In this document: positions 44,747-58,769 of the stretch, one piece after another
How positions within the stretch are numbered: position 1 is the stretch's first letter
Layout of the letters: the number at the start of each line of letters is the position of its first letter
Source of the DNA: Gymnopus androsaceus JB14
Lineage: Eukaryota; Basidiomycota; Agaricomycetes; Agaricales; Omphalotaceae
Length of the DNA stretch: 64,000 nucleotides
Assembly: GCA_009733575.1 (NCBI GenBank)
Contig: ML769633.1
Location: 1 to 64,000, forward strand
Direction: 5' to 3'
The notes under the pieces: generated by a model
The model's input: only the letters and a program-made list of their open reading frames with translations
Told to the model about the DNA's origin: nothing
Databases searched by the model: none
Translations under genes and position numbers: made by a program

Positions 44747-45660
44747 CAATGTTTACAACTGAGTCATTGTAACAATTTGGCATCTCGTGGGTTTGCTGAA
44801 CAGAGTACACAGGTACTCAAAAAAGTCTAATGACCCCTAGGTAGTTCAGAGCCTTAGTATCACACACATAAGTACTAATGCATTTATTCAGTGCATTACT
44901 CGCGAGGTGATGGTAAAAGCTAAGGTTATCTAATATATGACAGGCACAGGAATGCGCTGCTGCCTGTAAAGATTGAGTTCCTGCCGATTAGGGTTTGGGG
45001 ACATTACAGTTCCAGTGTATGGGGCATGATTTTCAGCAGATGACTACTGCCAGTAAGCAGATAGAAATTTCTGTCCTTCATTTTTACATATTTGTCAGTC
45101 TGTGAACCTGTGTAAGATACTAGAATGGACTGGAAATGTTTGATTCAAGTCAGATGAGGCTTCATTGACACAGTAGTAGACCTTAGATTGTACATAATTC
45201 ATCGGTCTAGTCTCAACAACAGTGTGAAATTAGCCAGCAATTAGCATGAGTGGCAGCTGTCAATGTACTGGAGGATGGCCTGGAGCCCATTATGCACAGC
45301 TTCAGATATGTCTTGCCCATTACTTATGTCAGGCCTTGGCTCATATCCAGACACTCCCTGCACCCGCTATCCACCCACTGATGTTTCCCATGCTTCCTAA
45401 CTGTCTGCGGATACTTCCCGCACTCATTACCTAAATTGCGGGTGCTTTCCATGCTTATTTACCATTTATCCTGCCTGCCGGGCACTTTCTACATGTGATT
45501 ACCACTTATCCCGCCTCCCAGGTGCCTCCCGCACTTGATAACCATCCATCAGGCCCTCCCGACGACTTACACACAGCCACCCTACAGTATATAAGTAGAC
45601 ACTCCGAGTCCATGTACCCTAGTCTGTTATTACCATTGTTACTGAATCGATCCCATTTTG
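44747..45660. other. No gene; LTR-promoter-like sequence
   Basis: No supported coding region. From about 45340, degenerate CCCGCACTTGATTACC-type units precede TATATAAG at about 45589, an arrangement like a retrotransposon U3. No LTR ends are identified. Confidence 0.35.
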
Positions 45661-45697
45661 CTTCTGTCTCTGTCTCTGTCTCTCTGTTTCTGTCTGT
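45661..45697. repeat. (TCTGTC)n microsatellite
   Basis: A pyrimidine-rich CTGTCT run sits within the region downstream of the TATA-like box. Confidence 0.7.
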
Positions 45698-45885
45698 TCT
45701 AACCAGTTGTGCCTTCCAAGCTCTGTTCGAAGGCTCACTGTCATCTGCATCAACTGCGAGGCTCTGTCCGTAGATACCAAATCTACATCCAGAGCTCACT
45801 GTCTTCTATCTCTGTTTACAACTTTACAACCAAAGCTCCCTGGGAGCTTCCTATTTGGGTTTTGCTACCTCTAGAACCTCTGGCA

Positions 45886-46080
45886 CCATCCGCTTTCACT
45901 CAATTCCTTCCACTCCCACGCTATTTCCATCCGCTTTCACCCTATTCCATCCACTCCCACGCCATTTCTGTCCGCTTTTGCGCTATTCCGTCCGCTCCCA
46001 CGCTATTTCCGCCCAATTTCACCTCATTCCACCCGCTCCCACGCTATTTCCGTCCGCATTTGCTGTATTCCACCCGCATT
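45886..46080. repeat. 41-bp minisatellite, about four units
   Basis: Units with CCRCTCCCACGCTATTTCC start at 45910, 45951, 45992 and 46033, exactly 41 bp apart, with point differences. The long open frame across the region (45709-46407) is probably a by-product. Confidence 0.85.
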
Positions 46081-46440
46081 ATCCATATTTGGACTTATTA
46101 CACCTTTTTGGACCACCCCTTCATCCATATTCCATCCGCTTCCCTTCATTTCTGGTCATTGGACCACGATACCACCTGCTTCCTCCTGATTACATCATCA
46201 GGTGGCCCATACTTTGTTCCTTGCACCTCTGAGGCTTGTACTGTTCCATACAACACTCATACTACTGTCCAGACCCACCTTATGGCACGGTTACCCTGGG
46301 TGGTCGCATTTGGTCTCCACCTACATCTGGGTGCGAGACATTTGGGATACATTGGTTTGAGATCTGTTTCGTGCACCGGGTCTCACAACTTACAAGTGCA
46401 TATTTAATGTATTTTGACATGGGAAATTGTATTTAAGTTT

Positions 46441-47187
46441 GAATAAGGTAGTGGAGTTTTAAATAAAGTAGCAGACTTTGAAATTTCAAGGTAGCTTATT
46501 GCATAGCTTATCACAAACTTATTGCCTCTTCCATCGTTATTTCAACACTACTATGCTCTGCTTAACGACTTTAGGGCTTCATCAAGCCTTTAAAAGCATT
46601 GATGGACATATGAGAGGTGTTATTTCAAGATACTTCCTAAATTTTGATTAAAAATAAAAATAAAAAGTTGTACAAGGCTGCACAATAACCACAGTAGTCA
46701 AGGTCCTGTGAAAGACTGCGGATTTGGTGCACAATATCTACATGCTATTTAGATGTTGAAGCATTGGTAAACATACTGTGTGCAATATTTAGACCAAACT
46801 TTTGCTTGCTAGCAAATATTTTCTGGGCTTGCAAGTCATGTAAATATAATGCAAGTAAGCAATGACAAAGTGTTCTGTACTCTCAGAGAAATTTTATATT
46901 TGTTGGATTTACTGTTTTGCAGTATCAAGCTCGGAATCTTCATTGGACCTTTGTCATGGAATGACCCTTATTCATATGTACAAGAGCTGTGTTTGTGGAG
47001 GCTCATCAATGCATTTCCTCTTTCTTCCCATTACCATGTAGAGAACAACTAGAATTTATTAATGGTTTCCACCTGTTTCAACAATCTGGTATACATCATA
47101 AATGTTTAGTTATTCCAACAATGTTATGACCACAACTTGAAACTTCCTGTAACCATAATCTGGTTCTTGGGAACTTGTCACTTGGCC
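46441..47187. other. No gene seen
   Basis: AT-rich intergenic sequence with only short open frames. No motif recognised. Confidence 0.45.
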
Positions 47188-47196
47188 AATTTGTAA

Positions 47197-49908
47197 GGAT
47201 TATTCTATTTGACAACCCCCTTGTTGTGAAACAACCCTTTCCTTATCTAGCAACCCGGTTGTTGTCACAAATGGTCACAGTTCACCAAATATGTCAAATA
47301 AGCAAACATTGAGTATTTCATAAATTTTTGTATTGTGACTTACTGATTTTCTTCAGAATAAGGATGGTAGGGAAGCAATGACCACAAGCAGTGAGGGTCA
47401 AGGACATTTGCAGCAGCTAGCTAAGTACCTAAACAATGGATTGGTTTGTGAGTACAAAATATTCCACCATTTTTCGAACACCTTGTCCAAATCAATTTTG
47501 TTGATGGCAATAATTCAATAAATAAATATAGTTCTAAAAGGGAAGCACTCTTCCTGCTGTCAGACAACTGCCAAGTCAGCCTCATATTCTGGTGCTTGAG
47601 CTTGTTCAATGTGTTGGGCAACATCCAGCACAGTGAACAAGTACAAAATACTGACTATCCTACCCTTGATCTAGACAAGCAGTCAGCCTTGTAACCTTGT
47701 GATATGTATACTAGCATGCTGGGAGGTACTTGGTATCCAATATACATTGATGAGTTAGATTTGTGCTAGGTATGAAAACCAACCAAACAACAATCACCCC
47801 AATCAGATATAATCCAAAAGGTTTAATTTAATGTGAGGAAGGAGGTTGTTGAAGGTTCCCTCGACTACTAATTGATTCGAAGAGAAAAGCACTTGACAGT
47901 TGACACAGATAGTGCGCAATGAACAAGGTTTTATATTTGGAGGGAGGTTTTTGAAAAGCCAACTAACGTACAATGACGCGCTGAACTAATCGAGGGGAAA
48001 GCAAACACCAAAGCACGGGTCAAGTACGCCGACTCAACAAATGACTTTGCGTATCTCGGGAGCCTTTACGTCGCCGCGCAATGATACTCCAACTCTCAGG
48101 GATTCCCGCGAGTTACCTAACAAGCTTATATGACCGCCGCGCAAGTCACTCGAGTAGGTGTTTTTAACACACTCAGCGAAGAGCGGGCAAGGGGTAGAAT
48201 CTGTTGGTAAAGCTAGGTAACACTCCGAGAAGCTTCCTCCCTAAAACTAGACCAAGCCGACACTTGGGTCCAAGACCTTTCCTAATCAACAACGGGCTCG
48301 TCGAGGTGTGCACGTTAGGCTCCACCTGCGGTTCTAAGACTGATGTGACCTCTCTTCGAGATGAAAACCAGGAATGCTCAACTTAATAGCCAGGAAGTAG
48401 AATGAACAGCCTCAGTATTATCGAGGTTACAAGAAGGCCACCCGTTTCAAAGGTTGTAGAGGACGATGCAGACGCGTCTGAGCGTGTATGAATCACTACA
48501 GGTCCTAAGATAGAACTGCGTTTCAGGTATCAAGTCTAACTTGTCATTCCAAGATAGAATAGCTACCCTTATATACTGAGCGAGATATATGAAAATAGGA
48601 AAATGAGAGAAACTGAGCGAGATAGGATGAAACAGAGTAAGTAAAATAGAAAAAGATAAATAATGTCCATATATGCGTGTATACTATGGTTTTGCCTCGA
48701 CGTTTTCCTGCCTCGTTTGTTTGTCTTCCTCAATTGGGTCAACCTTTGGGATTTTGGTCCGAATCGACTCGAGTCATTTGCCTTTTTACAAGGCTCGCCA
48801 GTTCCTTTTAGCAGAACAGCCCTCGGAAGTATTTCTATGTTTTTCCTTGCCAATGGGAGACTGGTTATTATCCCTAGTTCCGCGCGGTCTCAAGTCTAGA
48901 TGCCTGGTAGCATATGGATCTCGGTAAAACGCTGAGGCTTGGATAGAAACACTCCTTGGTCCTTCTGTGCTCTAGAAGTAGCTACAGCAAGTGGGTCATG
49001 TGGCCGTGTTGGACTGCCGCGGCTATCTGCCTGGGCGCTTTCCAGCAAGCGTCAACTTTGAGGGCACCCGTTAGGGTACTTCCTCATCTCGGTCCACCTT
49101 GCTTTGTTTAATAAACTTGAGTGTCGTTTAGACTCCTCGGTGAGCTGATCGCGGAAGCGATGCCTCGTTAAGACTTCGATCCCTTGGGTATATCTTTCGA
49201 TGACCTAGCCTAGTATAACTGGTATGTGGGCTCGTTTATCTGCCTCGGTCAGCAACTTGTTATCCAACAAGCTTGCCTCGCTACACCATACTGCGCATAG
49301 GACTTTGACCGAGGCGCATTCACAAAGTTAAGTATGGTACCATTGCACGTACCGTTACTCTGCAACCTCTTGGGTAGAATAAGTCCTCGGTAGATTTTAA
49401 CTATCAGCTCGGGCTCACTATAGTTCTCTTATTGACCATGTTTTGTTACTAACAGAACCTAGGATTATTGGTTCTGCGCAGTTCTAGCCTTAGCCGAAAA
49501 ATCGGTGTATCAACATAACTTTACAGTCAGATTTTAGTAGTCTACTCTGTGATATGGTGTGCAGTGGAGGACATGCATAGAGCACTCACCATTGAGTTGC
49601 AGTTACATAAGTAGCATAACCAAGGGAATTTCTATTGGATACAGTACTATGAAAGAACTTGAAATAAAAGCAGTATGTATCATGTAAGAGCTTAGGTACC
49701 TAATGCCATCTAGTACCATAGTAACAGTGGCAAAATGCAAGTAAGCACTAGCTTAGACAAAGTCACAAGGACATAAATATTTGAAGAAAAAAAAAAAAGC
49801 AAAGTCACACTTTAATATGTGCGACAGGGTTGCTGAATAACACTTCAAGAGGGTTGTCAGATAAGGGGGGTTGTTGTCAAGTAAGGGGGTCATCAAATAG
49901 AATGATCC
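47197..49908. mobile_element. MULE-like non-autonomous element A, split by LTR copy 2
   Basis: The inverted ends start GGATTATTCTATTTGACAAC (47197) and GGATCATTCTATTTGATGAC (complement, ending 49908), flanked by the 9-bp duplication AATTTGTAA (47188-47196, 49909-49917). A 9-bp duplication is typical of Mutator-like elements. Removing the nested LTR leaves about 940 bp without a transposase. Confidence 0.75.
47748..49512 (-). mobile_element. Solo LTR, family A, copy 2 (1765 bp)
   Basis: A minus-orientation copy of 3555-5378, starting TGATGAG and ending GTATCA on the plus strand, with its own 4-bp duplication ACAT (47744-47747, 49513-49516). It is inserted in MULE-like element A and lacks the 60-bp duplication of copy 1. 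Confidence 0.82.
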
Positions 49909-49925
49909 AATTTGTAAGGGTTTCC

Positions 49926-49980
49926 CCTTAATCTTGCCCACACTGAAGCTTACTAAGCTTCAGTGAAAACAAGATTAAGG
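49926..49980. repeat. Nested perfect hairpin
   Basis: The outer 11-bp stem (49926-49936 with 49970-49980, CCTTAATCTTG) encloses an inner 12-bp stem with a single-base loop (49941-49952 with 49954-49965, CACTGAAGCTTA). It lies 9 bp outside the target duplication of MULE-like element A. Confidence 0.85.
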
Positions 49981-50280
49981 TGGAGCGGACAGCATACATG
50001 CATCTCACAGTTGCACAATCGACCTTTAGACCCTACAAGATTAACTTATTTATGCATATTGAAGGATATCATGTGGTTTCTGGCCGATGAATATTACTTC
50101 AGATTACTCCGGTTGTTGTAACACCTCGAAGTATGTCTCCCAGATTCTCACAGTGCATTGTCTGAGTGCAAACAATAGACTGCCTGGGCAAACAGTTAGC
50201 GGTGTCAAGTGCTCAAGCTCACAAGTGTATCATCCGTTTTGCTAATGATACTTGCATGTGGTCAAGGTACTCAATTTGTC

Positions 50281-50452
50281 TAACACACCAGAAAGGGAAA
50301 AATTAAGGTCTACCAAATTGCCACCTGAATTATTGTGATAACCCACAAATGGGATATCAGCTATCATGTGATTACATGGCTTATCCAGAATCACATGCAT
50401 CTTTCAGTTGCAAAATAAGGTCTACCAAATTTTTTCCCTTTCCCGTGTGTAA
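50281..50452. mobile_element. Small MITE with ACACAC..GAAAGGGAAAAA ends
   Basis: The inverted ends AACACACCAGAAAGGGAAAAA and its near complement (TTTTTCCCTTTCCCGTGTG) enclose ~170 bp. A second, direct pair TAAGGTCTACCAAATT lies just inside. TA lies next to both ends. Class probably Tc1/mariner-like. Confidence 0.5.
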
Positions 50453-50470
50453 GCTTGGGGGAAATAAAAT

Positions 50471-51376
50471 GGATAATTCTACTGAACAGCCCCCTTGCTG
50501 GCAACAACCCTCCCAAAAAAGGAAATTTTTGCAAAACCTAGTTTGGCAACCCCATCACACTTTTGTCACACATGTTTGGGTGTGATTTTCTTCAATTATT
50601 TTGTGTGTTTGTTTTGAAAAAAAGTTAGCTAGCACCTCATGCCTCACCTTTCTTAAGTTGTAACATGAATTGCTCAGATTCCGAAATAGGGTTGGTGGCA
50701 GTATCTGTAATATAGAGACTCCAGACTTTGGACAATGCTTAAGGCTGAATTAAACTCAGATTTATCAGCTCAAATACTAAAATATCCCAAAGTTACCCAT
50801 TGCATATTTTTATCTAAATCTAACATATTTATTATCATCAGCCATAGATTGCCATATCTGTATGACTCAATATTGTTGGATTTGATTTTTGCCAAGTGCC
50901 ATTGCTTGCCACAGCCTCCAATTGCAAATGTTAATTTACCGTATATAAGCCTGTTTGGAGTACATCGATCCCCCATCCGTTTGCCTCCCGACTCCCACTG
51001 TGAGGCTCAAATGGAATATATCCTTTGATGTTGCCTGCTCTCGAGTGATGCCAAACCCATGTATCCCAACAAATATGACAGATAGTAACCTGCAAGTTGT
51101 AAGTACAGACAGGACCTTAAATTGTTGTATGGGATGGTCATGGCTACCTATGAAAATGCATTGTAATGCTGTACTTTACAGTTATGGTGCAGATCCCTAA
51201 AGGCTACAATAATTGGAATACTGCACCAAGACCAAATCTCTGACCTTCACAAAGGATTGAGTTCTGAGGCAAAGTTATACATTGTGACCTCAATGTGACC
51301 ATGTGTGACCATATGTGACCTCAACTGGGTTGTTAAATAAGACTTGAACCAAGGAGGTTGTTCAGTAGAATTATCC
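50471..51376. mobile_element. MULE-like non-autonomous element B (906 bp)
   Basis: The inverted ends GGATAATTCTACTGAACARC (50471, and complement ending 51376) are flanked by the 9-bp duplication AAATAAAAT (50462-50470, 51377-51385). The end sequence is shared with element A, and a lone end occurs at 58622. A TATATAAG-like box lies at about 50941. No transposase. Confidence 0.78.
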
Positions 51377-51532
51377 AAATAAAATACCTTTTATGGATTG
51401 CAAAATGTAGTTAGGGTTTCCAGATACAACACAATTCAATTTATTTGACCTAAATCCAATAGACTGTGAATTGCACTGATACATAAAAAAATATGAACTG
51501 ACATAAACTATGTACTTGTACCAGTACAATTA

Positions 51533-51990
51533 CACACCGAAAGTACAAAAAAATCTGCTCAAGAGAAAAATAGATGGATTAGGGATGTTTCGCTGCGGCA
51601 AAATTTGCCAGTGGCAGAGGCAAAATTTGCCAAGTTTTATGGCAAATTTTTATGGCATGACGTAGTGCAAACCCTATGGAGTGCGGCCAAATTTGCTATA
51701 TATTACGGCAAATTTTGGAGCAGCAAAATTTGCCGCAGCGAAACATCCCTATTGAGAACTTTTCGGTCAAAATATTGCTCATTAGTGAATTTTTGAGTGA
51801 AGATTAATCATTCAGCTCAACCAAAATGGAATTTCTTGACTGAATGATCATCTTTCAGTCGGAAATTCCATTTCAGTCAAGCTGAATGAGTAGTTTTCAC
51901 TCAAAATTTCACTAATGAGTGATTTTTGTACAAAAAGTTCTTAATCAGTCTGTTTTTCATTTGAGCGGATTTTTTTGTACTTCTGGTGTG
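51533..51990. mobile_element. Foldback element nested in the hAT-like element
   Basis: Long inverted arms (CACACCGAAAGTACAAAAAA at 51533; complement ending 51990) can be followed to a centre near 51846. The arms share TGAGTGAAAATT-type and CATTCAGCT words. The left arm is interrupted by a 168-bp MITE at a TA. Confidence 0.75.
51582..51749. mobile_element. Tc1/mariner-type MITE (168 bp), innermost insertion
   Basis: Perfect inverted ends of about 27 bp (GGGATGTTTCGCTGCGGC and on) are bounded by TA at 51580-51581 and 51750-51751. The interior consists largely of GGCAAAATTTGCC palindromes. The foldback arm on the opposite side lacks this insert. Confidence 0.85.
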
Positions 51991-53021
51991 TTAGTGAATT
52001 GATGCAATTTATTATGATACATGTGATTTATATTAGTTCAAGTTTAAACTGATATAGACTAGTTTAAACCAGTTTACACCATACCAAATTGCAGGAAGCT
52101 ATAAAAAGATGCTACATAGTAGCAAGTGAAGTCCATACTCTCAATGAATTTCATGGTCTACACACCACTTATCCTGTAATGAAGCAAAAAGTCTTTGCAA
52201 GAAAAGTATCCATAATCCTACAACTGCATTTTGTATTGTTTAGTGTTGGTTTAGTGAGTAACAGTCAAAAATATGCCAGTTTAAATCAGTATAAATCAGT
52301 ATAAATTGGTACAAGTTTGTACCAATATGAATTGGTTGATACCTGTTTATGTATTTTTTGGATCTTCAATAAATCATGAATTGCACTGAGTTTAAATTGT
52401 GAATCAGTACATCTTTACCCAGTTTATTTTTTGATACAATTCAATGCAATTTATGATTTATTTACATTTATTAAAGTGTATCTGGAATCCCTAAATGTAG
52501 CATAAAATGAACTTTTTCAACACATTTGGGTGTCCTTTGGATGCTTAGGACACTGTTTACAGTTTATATACATAGTATACAGTCTTGCTGGTAGACCTAC
52601 TGTTTGCCTTTGACATATATTTTTACTAATTTATGTGGCCAAAAATGTATACAGTGCAGTGAACACCATTTATGTGCTAGGTGTACTCACATGCTATTAG
52701 CTGAGTAACAGTTTATTAACCACTTACCATTGAAGTTGTAGCATTTACAATATGGCGAGGTAAGGATATAAATGCCATAATAAGGTTGCCACGCAATCAT
52801 AACTATTTACCTTATTTCAATATATTCAACTCACTAGGTTGCGACTCTATAAAGCATGTGTGCCACGTTGAGGACGTGGATCACAGAAAGGGCCATGTCA
52901 AGAACTGTGTCCTTGCCAATCACATATATATTCACTTTTCCACTTCTGTCACATATTCCCTTACTTACTTGTGCATATATGCACATATACTTTACTTACC
53001 TATCTGTTTCCGGCTTTTTCC

Positions 53022-53178
53022 TGGTCTTTCCGAGTCATTCCCAAGTCATATGACTCATTTCCGGTAATCCCAAGTCATACTGACTTATTTCCGGTACCTG
53101 ATCCCGAGTCATACTGACTTATTTCCGGATCCGGAACACTATTACTTGCTTTGACTCAATGCAATTACCGTATATAAA
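53022..53178. repeat. AAGTCATACTGACTT minisatellite followed by a TATA-like box
   Basis: Three to four units of 29-34 bp, each carrying the palindrome AAGTCA-TAC-TGACTT and TTTCCGG, lie 40-150 bp upstream of TATATAAA (53171-53178). The layout resembles a retrotransposon U3/promoter. No LTR boundaries are found. Confidence 0.6.
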
Positions 53179-54360
53179 GACACTAGATACCGTTCCGATT
53201 CCCTAGTCTTGATACTTTGTTGTTAACTACCTTTGTATTTGGACCCACTCTGGCTAGATGCACAATCCCTAGTCTGTTTAACTTGTGTACCTGAAGTAAC
53301 ATCCCAGATCACAACCTGTGCACCCGACGCACCATCCCGGATCCAAACTGTGTCTATCCAAAGTTCAATCCCGGCAGACATATGGATTAATGCCCATTTT
53401 ATGACCCATATTACAACTCATACCATTGCTTATCATTGTTAATTCAGTGATTATATCCCCAATATCCTATATTATTGCCCACATCAATACTCGCATTATC
53501 ATCCCTGATAAGCGGTCACCCATATTGAGACAAAGGCAAACTGTTCCGTGAGCGGTTCTTGACAGGGCATGTCTCAGGCCTCGAGGAACACCAAAGACAG
53601 TTTCACAAACAAATCACGGTCCAATTTCATTTCTGTCTACTTTTGACTCCTCAGCAACGCTAAGGAGGCGAAATGGACTTTGATGAGACTCATCGGCAAA
53701 AGTGGGCCAAGGTTGCATCTATGTAATTCGCGGTGAATGCCTAACAAATCATTTTAGTCCAAACTTCAGTGCCTTTCTTTGGCAACGTAGTACAAAGGGG
53801 ACCAAAGAGTTGTTGTTAGAATGTCCTGAATCGTATTTTAGACAATAAATGGCCTATAGATTGTCAATAAAATGGTATAATATGCGATTCTGACAATAAA
53901 TTGCTAATAAAATGGGAATCAGATGCAACTCAAACAGATAAATTGGGTACACAATGGCATGCAAGGAATAAAAAAACATGTCGCAAGAGCAATATAGGCA
54001 AAAAACTGAGAGACAGGCAGCCATGATGATGGGCATCTGGGAAGAGCTGTGAGCGTTGTTACGCTTGACTTACAAAATCACTAGGTTGAGCTGATGTGTT
54101 GCATTGAGTGTAAGCCTAACTCAATTTTTGTGTTTTGTTGGATTGTTCAAGGATGCATTGCAGACCCATCATATTCCCATTTTATTCCCCACTTGTTACC
54201 ATTTTATTACCATTTTATCACTAATTTACTACCAACTTATCCTCAATCTATTCCTCCAAATGCATCCCAAGCCAATTTATTCATAATTTATTTGCAACAG
54301 GTTCAGGATGGGTTGGTTTGATATTAGTTTAGGGCTATTCTTTAGCAGAAAATCCCTGTT
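53179..54360. other. No gene seen
   Basis: Only short open frames. Possible transcribed LTR-like sequence to about 53560. Nothing is recognised after it. Confidence 0.4.
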
Positions 54361-54367
54361 CCGCTCT

Positions 54368-54634
54368 AGTTTTGTTCCCTTAGCCGCCTGCAGGCTAAGG
54401 GAACAAAACTGTAAGGGTCATATCGGTGATCTGATTTTGGCCCACTTTTGCCGATGGCCTGAACCCTTCATCAATGTTCATAAGTTTGAGAAGCATCAAG
54501 GTTTTGGAGAGGAGCCGGAAGTTGCACACCAGCGAAACCTGTATTGACTGGGACCAGCGCTCCCAGAGGGTTCCAGTCAATACAGGTCTTGATGATGCAG
54601 GAGAGACATCAGGGTTTGTGATAAACCCTGATGT
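54368..54634. repeat. Three consecutive perfect hairpins
   Basis: Stems: 54368-54385/54393-54410 (18 bp, 7-nt loop); 54537-54551/54573-54587 (15 bp, 21-nt loop); and 54606-54617/54623-54634 (12 bp, 5-nt loop). CATCAAG (54494) and CTTGATG (54588) form a further pair abutting the second stem. Confidence 0.88.
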
Positions 54635-54893
54635 ACGTTTCATGATTGTTCCCGGTTATCTGTCTATTGAACATCTTCTATAGTGTATTGTCCATCTCTC
54701 GTGGAAGCAATTGGGTATGTTTCTCTGATATGCTCAATGTATCAGTTCCTAACCATTTTACAGTGTCTCGGTGGCGTCGGAGACGATTGAGGTACGTTCC
54801 CCATTGCACTCACTTATCAGTTTATTGACCATATTTTACTAGTGCATCATTTGTTTGACTCGGCATTGATGGGGTTTCATGGTTTTTGTTTAA

Positions 54894-55089
54894 GGGCTGT
54901 TCAATTCCTCTCGCACAAATATTCGCGAGCGAGAACCGTAACCATCCGGGAGCCGATCAGACCCGTTTGCCGAAACAAATGCGTTGGCGCTCGTCAAGCG
55001 CTGAGTTTACTTGATTACCATCTCGCGGCATTATCATTTGGCAACGAGTGTCCCTCACGAATTTTGTCGCGAGTGGAATTGAACAGCCC
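54894..55089. mobile_element. MITE flanked by TTAA (196 bp)
   Basis: The inverted ends GGGCTGTTCAATTCC (then TCTCGC/ACTCGC) are flanked by TTAA (54890-54893, 55090-55093). TTAA duplication is typical of piggyBac, but GGGC ends also resemble PIF/Harbinger. The class is open. Confidence 0.75.
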
Positions 55090-55189
55090 TTAAGTTACTA
55101 GTACTCCATATTGTTCAGGTATATAGTTTTCACACGAAATTTAAATTTTCTTCCTGAAGTGCCTAGTGTGAATTATCATATGAGGTGTA

Positions 55190-55340
55190 TGGTGAGTATG
55201 GGGAAATATGTGTAATCAATGCATATGAAATGCATGAAAAAGTGTGTATGGGCACATGGAAAAGTCTGTACGGAGTACGTGGAAAAATGTGTATGGGGTG
55301 CATGAATTTTATGCACCCTCCATTTTTCCACACAGGCATT
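55190..55340. repeat. GTGTATGGGGTGCATG-type minisatellite
   Basis: Degenerate units of about 25 bp (GTGTATGGG, CATGGAAAAA) end in a small hairpin GGTGCAT..ATGCACC. Confidence 0.5.
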
Positions 55341-56274
55341 GAAGTTGCATGGGGAGTGTGATGACGCTAATCCTATTTGCGGCCGATACTTCTTCAAGGC
55401 ATTGTTAATTTTTCCGCAACGTACATTTCTACTGTTCCAGAATAATGACCCGGCTTGGCTAGTCTTTATCCTTTTCTTTGTGTGTGGAACTAGTGGTTAT
55501 TTCGTCTTTAGTTGAGTGAGCGAAGCGAAACCCATCATTGACAGGTGCCCTAAAAAATACAGCATAGCCTAGTATCGCATTTCATTCAATTTGACATGCC
55601 TTGTGACCTGTGACCACCATCTCAAAATTATGATTTCGACTAATTTCTTTAAAGGGGAATATTTGTAAGCTTTTTTTGGCGCTAAAGCCAGTCAAAGCAG
55701 TCGATTCTGGACAAATTTTGGGCAGTGACCAATGATTACCGTGACATTTCGCATCCGTGACCGTGAGTGTCAAATTGAATAAAATGGGACAGTACTTATC
55801 CTGACGTCCCGTCCGATTGGTACATTGTCCCAAAAAATCTCCGAGATGTCAAGAAACTAGCGGATCAGTTAACTACATAGTACTCTTGGGCCCTGGCGCG
55901 CTGCATGCTCCTGTCCTTCCTGCACAGGATGGAAGTCAAACAATTCACCTGCATCCTCAGAGTAGTGAAACAATGTCATTTGCGCCACTATTTCTTCCCG
56001 TTGCGGCTACCTTAGACCATTTGGACCATTGTCTTATGTGCACTCGCGCTCTGTGTATTCAATTTGGTGGCGTTCTCCATAATTATCAAACGACTAGAGC
56101 TCATTCTTGCACAGGGAATATTTTCCCCTTTCGGTGTGTCTGTCTCAGAATTGAGACGAAATACGTTTAGCTGCCCCTCTTGCAGTGCCTTCGTTCAAAT
56201 AATGGTTTCAGATGTACTATGCGCAGGTCTGCCATAAAACGGTGGCATAAGTCAGAGTTGGCGCCCCAGTTTCC
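55341..56274. other. Upstream region of the GMC gene; no other gene seen
   Basis: Open frames at 55582-55833 and 55817-56170 lack recognisable content. No clear TATA box precedes the GMC start at 56275. Confidence 0.4.
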
Positions 56275-58481
<2,207 letters not shown>

Positions 58482-58621
58482 TCTCTTTCTTTTTACCTAC
58501 TTATTCTCAATCCCTTTACTGCGGGAATTGGACAATAACGACCTAATGAATCCCCTTGAAAGTTTCTAATAAGATGCATTAGGGTTCGAAATACTTAATG
58601 GCCCATTAACTGACTGCAGAA

Positions 58622-58650
58622 GGGATAATTCTATTCAACAACCCTAAGAA
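58622..58650 (+). repeat. Lone MULE-like end
   Basis: GGATAATTCTATTCAACAAC matches the inverted end of elements A and B. No partner or duplication was found. Confidence 0.45.
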
Positions 58651-58769
58651 TTCCGGCGCAACGGTGACAGTCACATCGGTGTTGCAATGGGTCACAACTC
58701 AGTCATAAATTTAACTAAGTTGACTATAAGGCATCACATACCACCAATAATTATGTTTCATTCAGACTG

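Larger units (their letters stand above)
51412..52493. mobile_element. hAT-like non-autonomous element hosting two nested elements
   Basis: The inverted ends TAGGGTTTCCAGATACA (51412) and TAGGGATTCCAGATACA (complement, ending 52493) are flanked by AATGTAGT/AATGTAGC (7 of 8 bp). This fits hAT. It contains the foldback 51533-51990, which itself contains a Tc1/mariner-type MITE. Confidence 0.7.

Noticed and set aside
45709..46407. 232-codon plus-strand ORF
   Set aside because: It runs through a 41-bp minisatellite and a pyrimidine microsatellite and has no domain-like composition.
3555..49512. The two family A LTRs as the ends of one giant element
   Set aside because: They are in opposite orientation and each has its own distinct 4-bp duplication.
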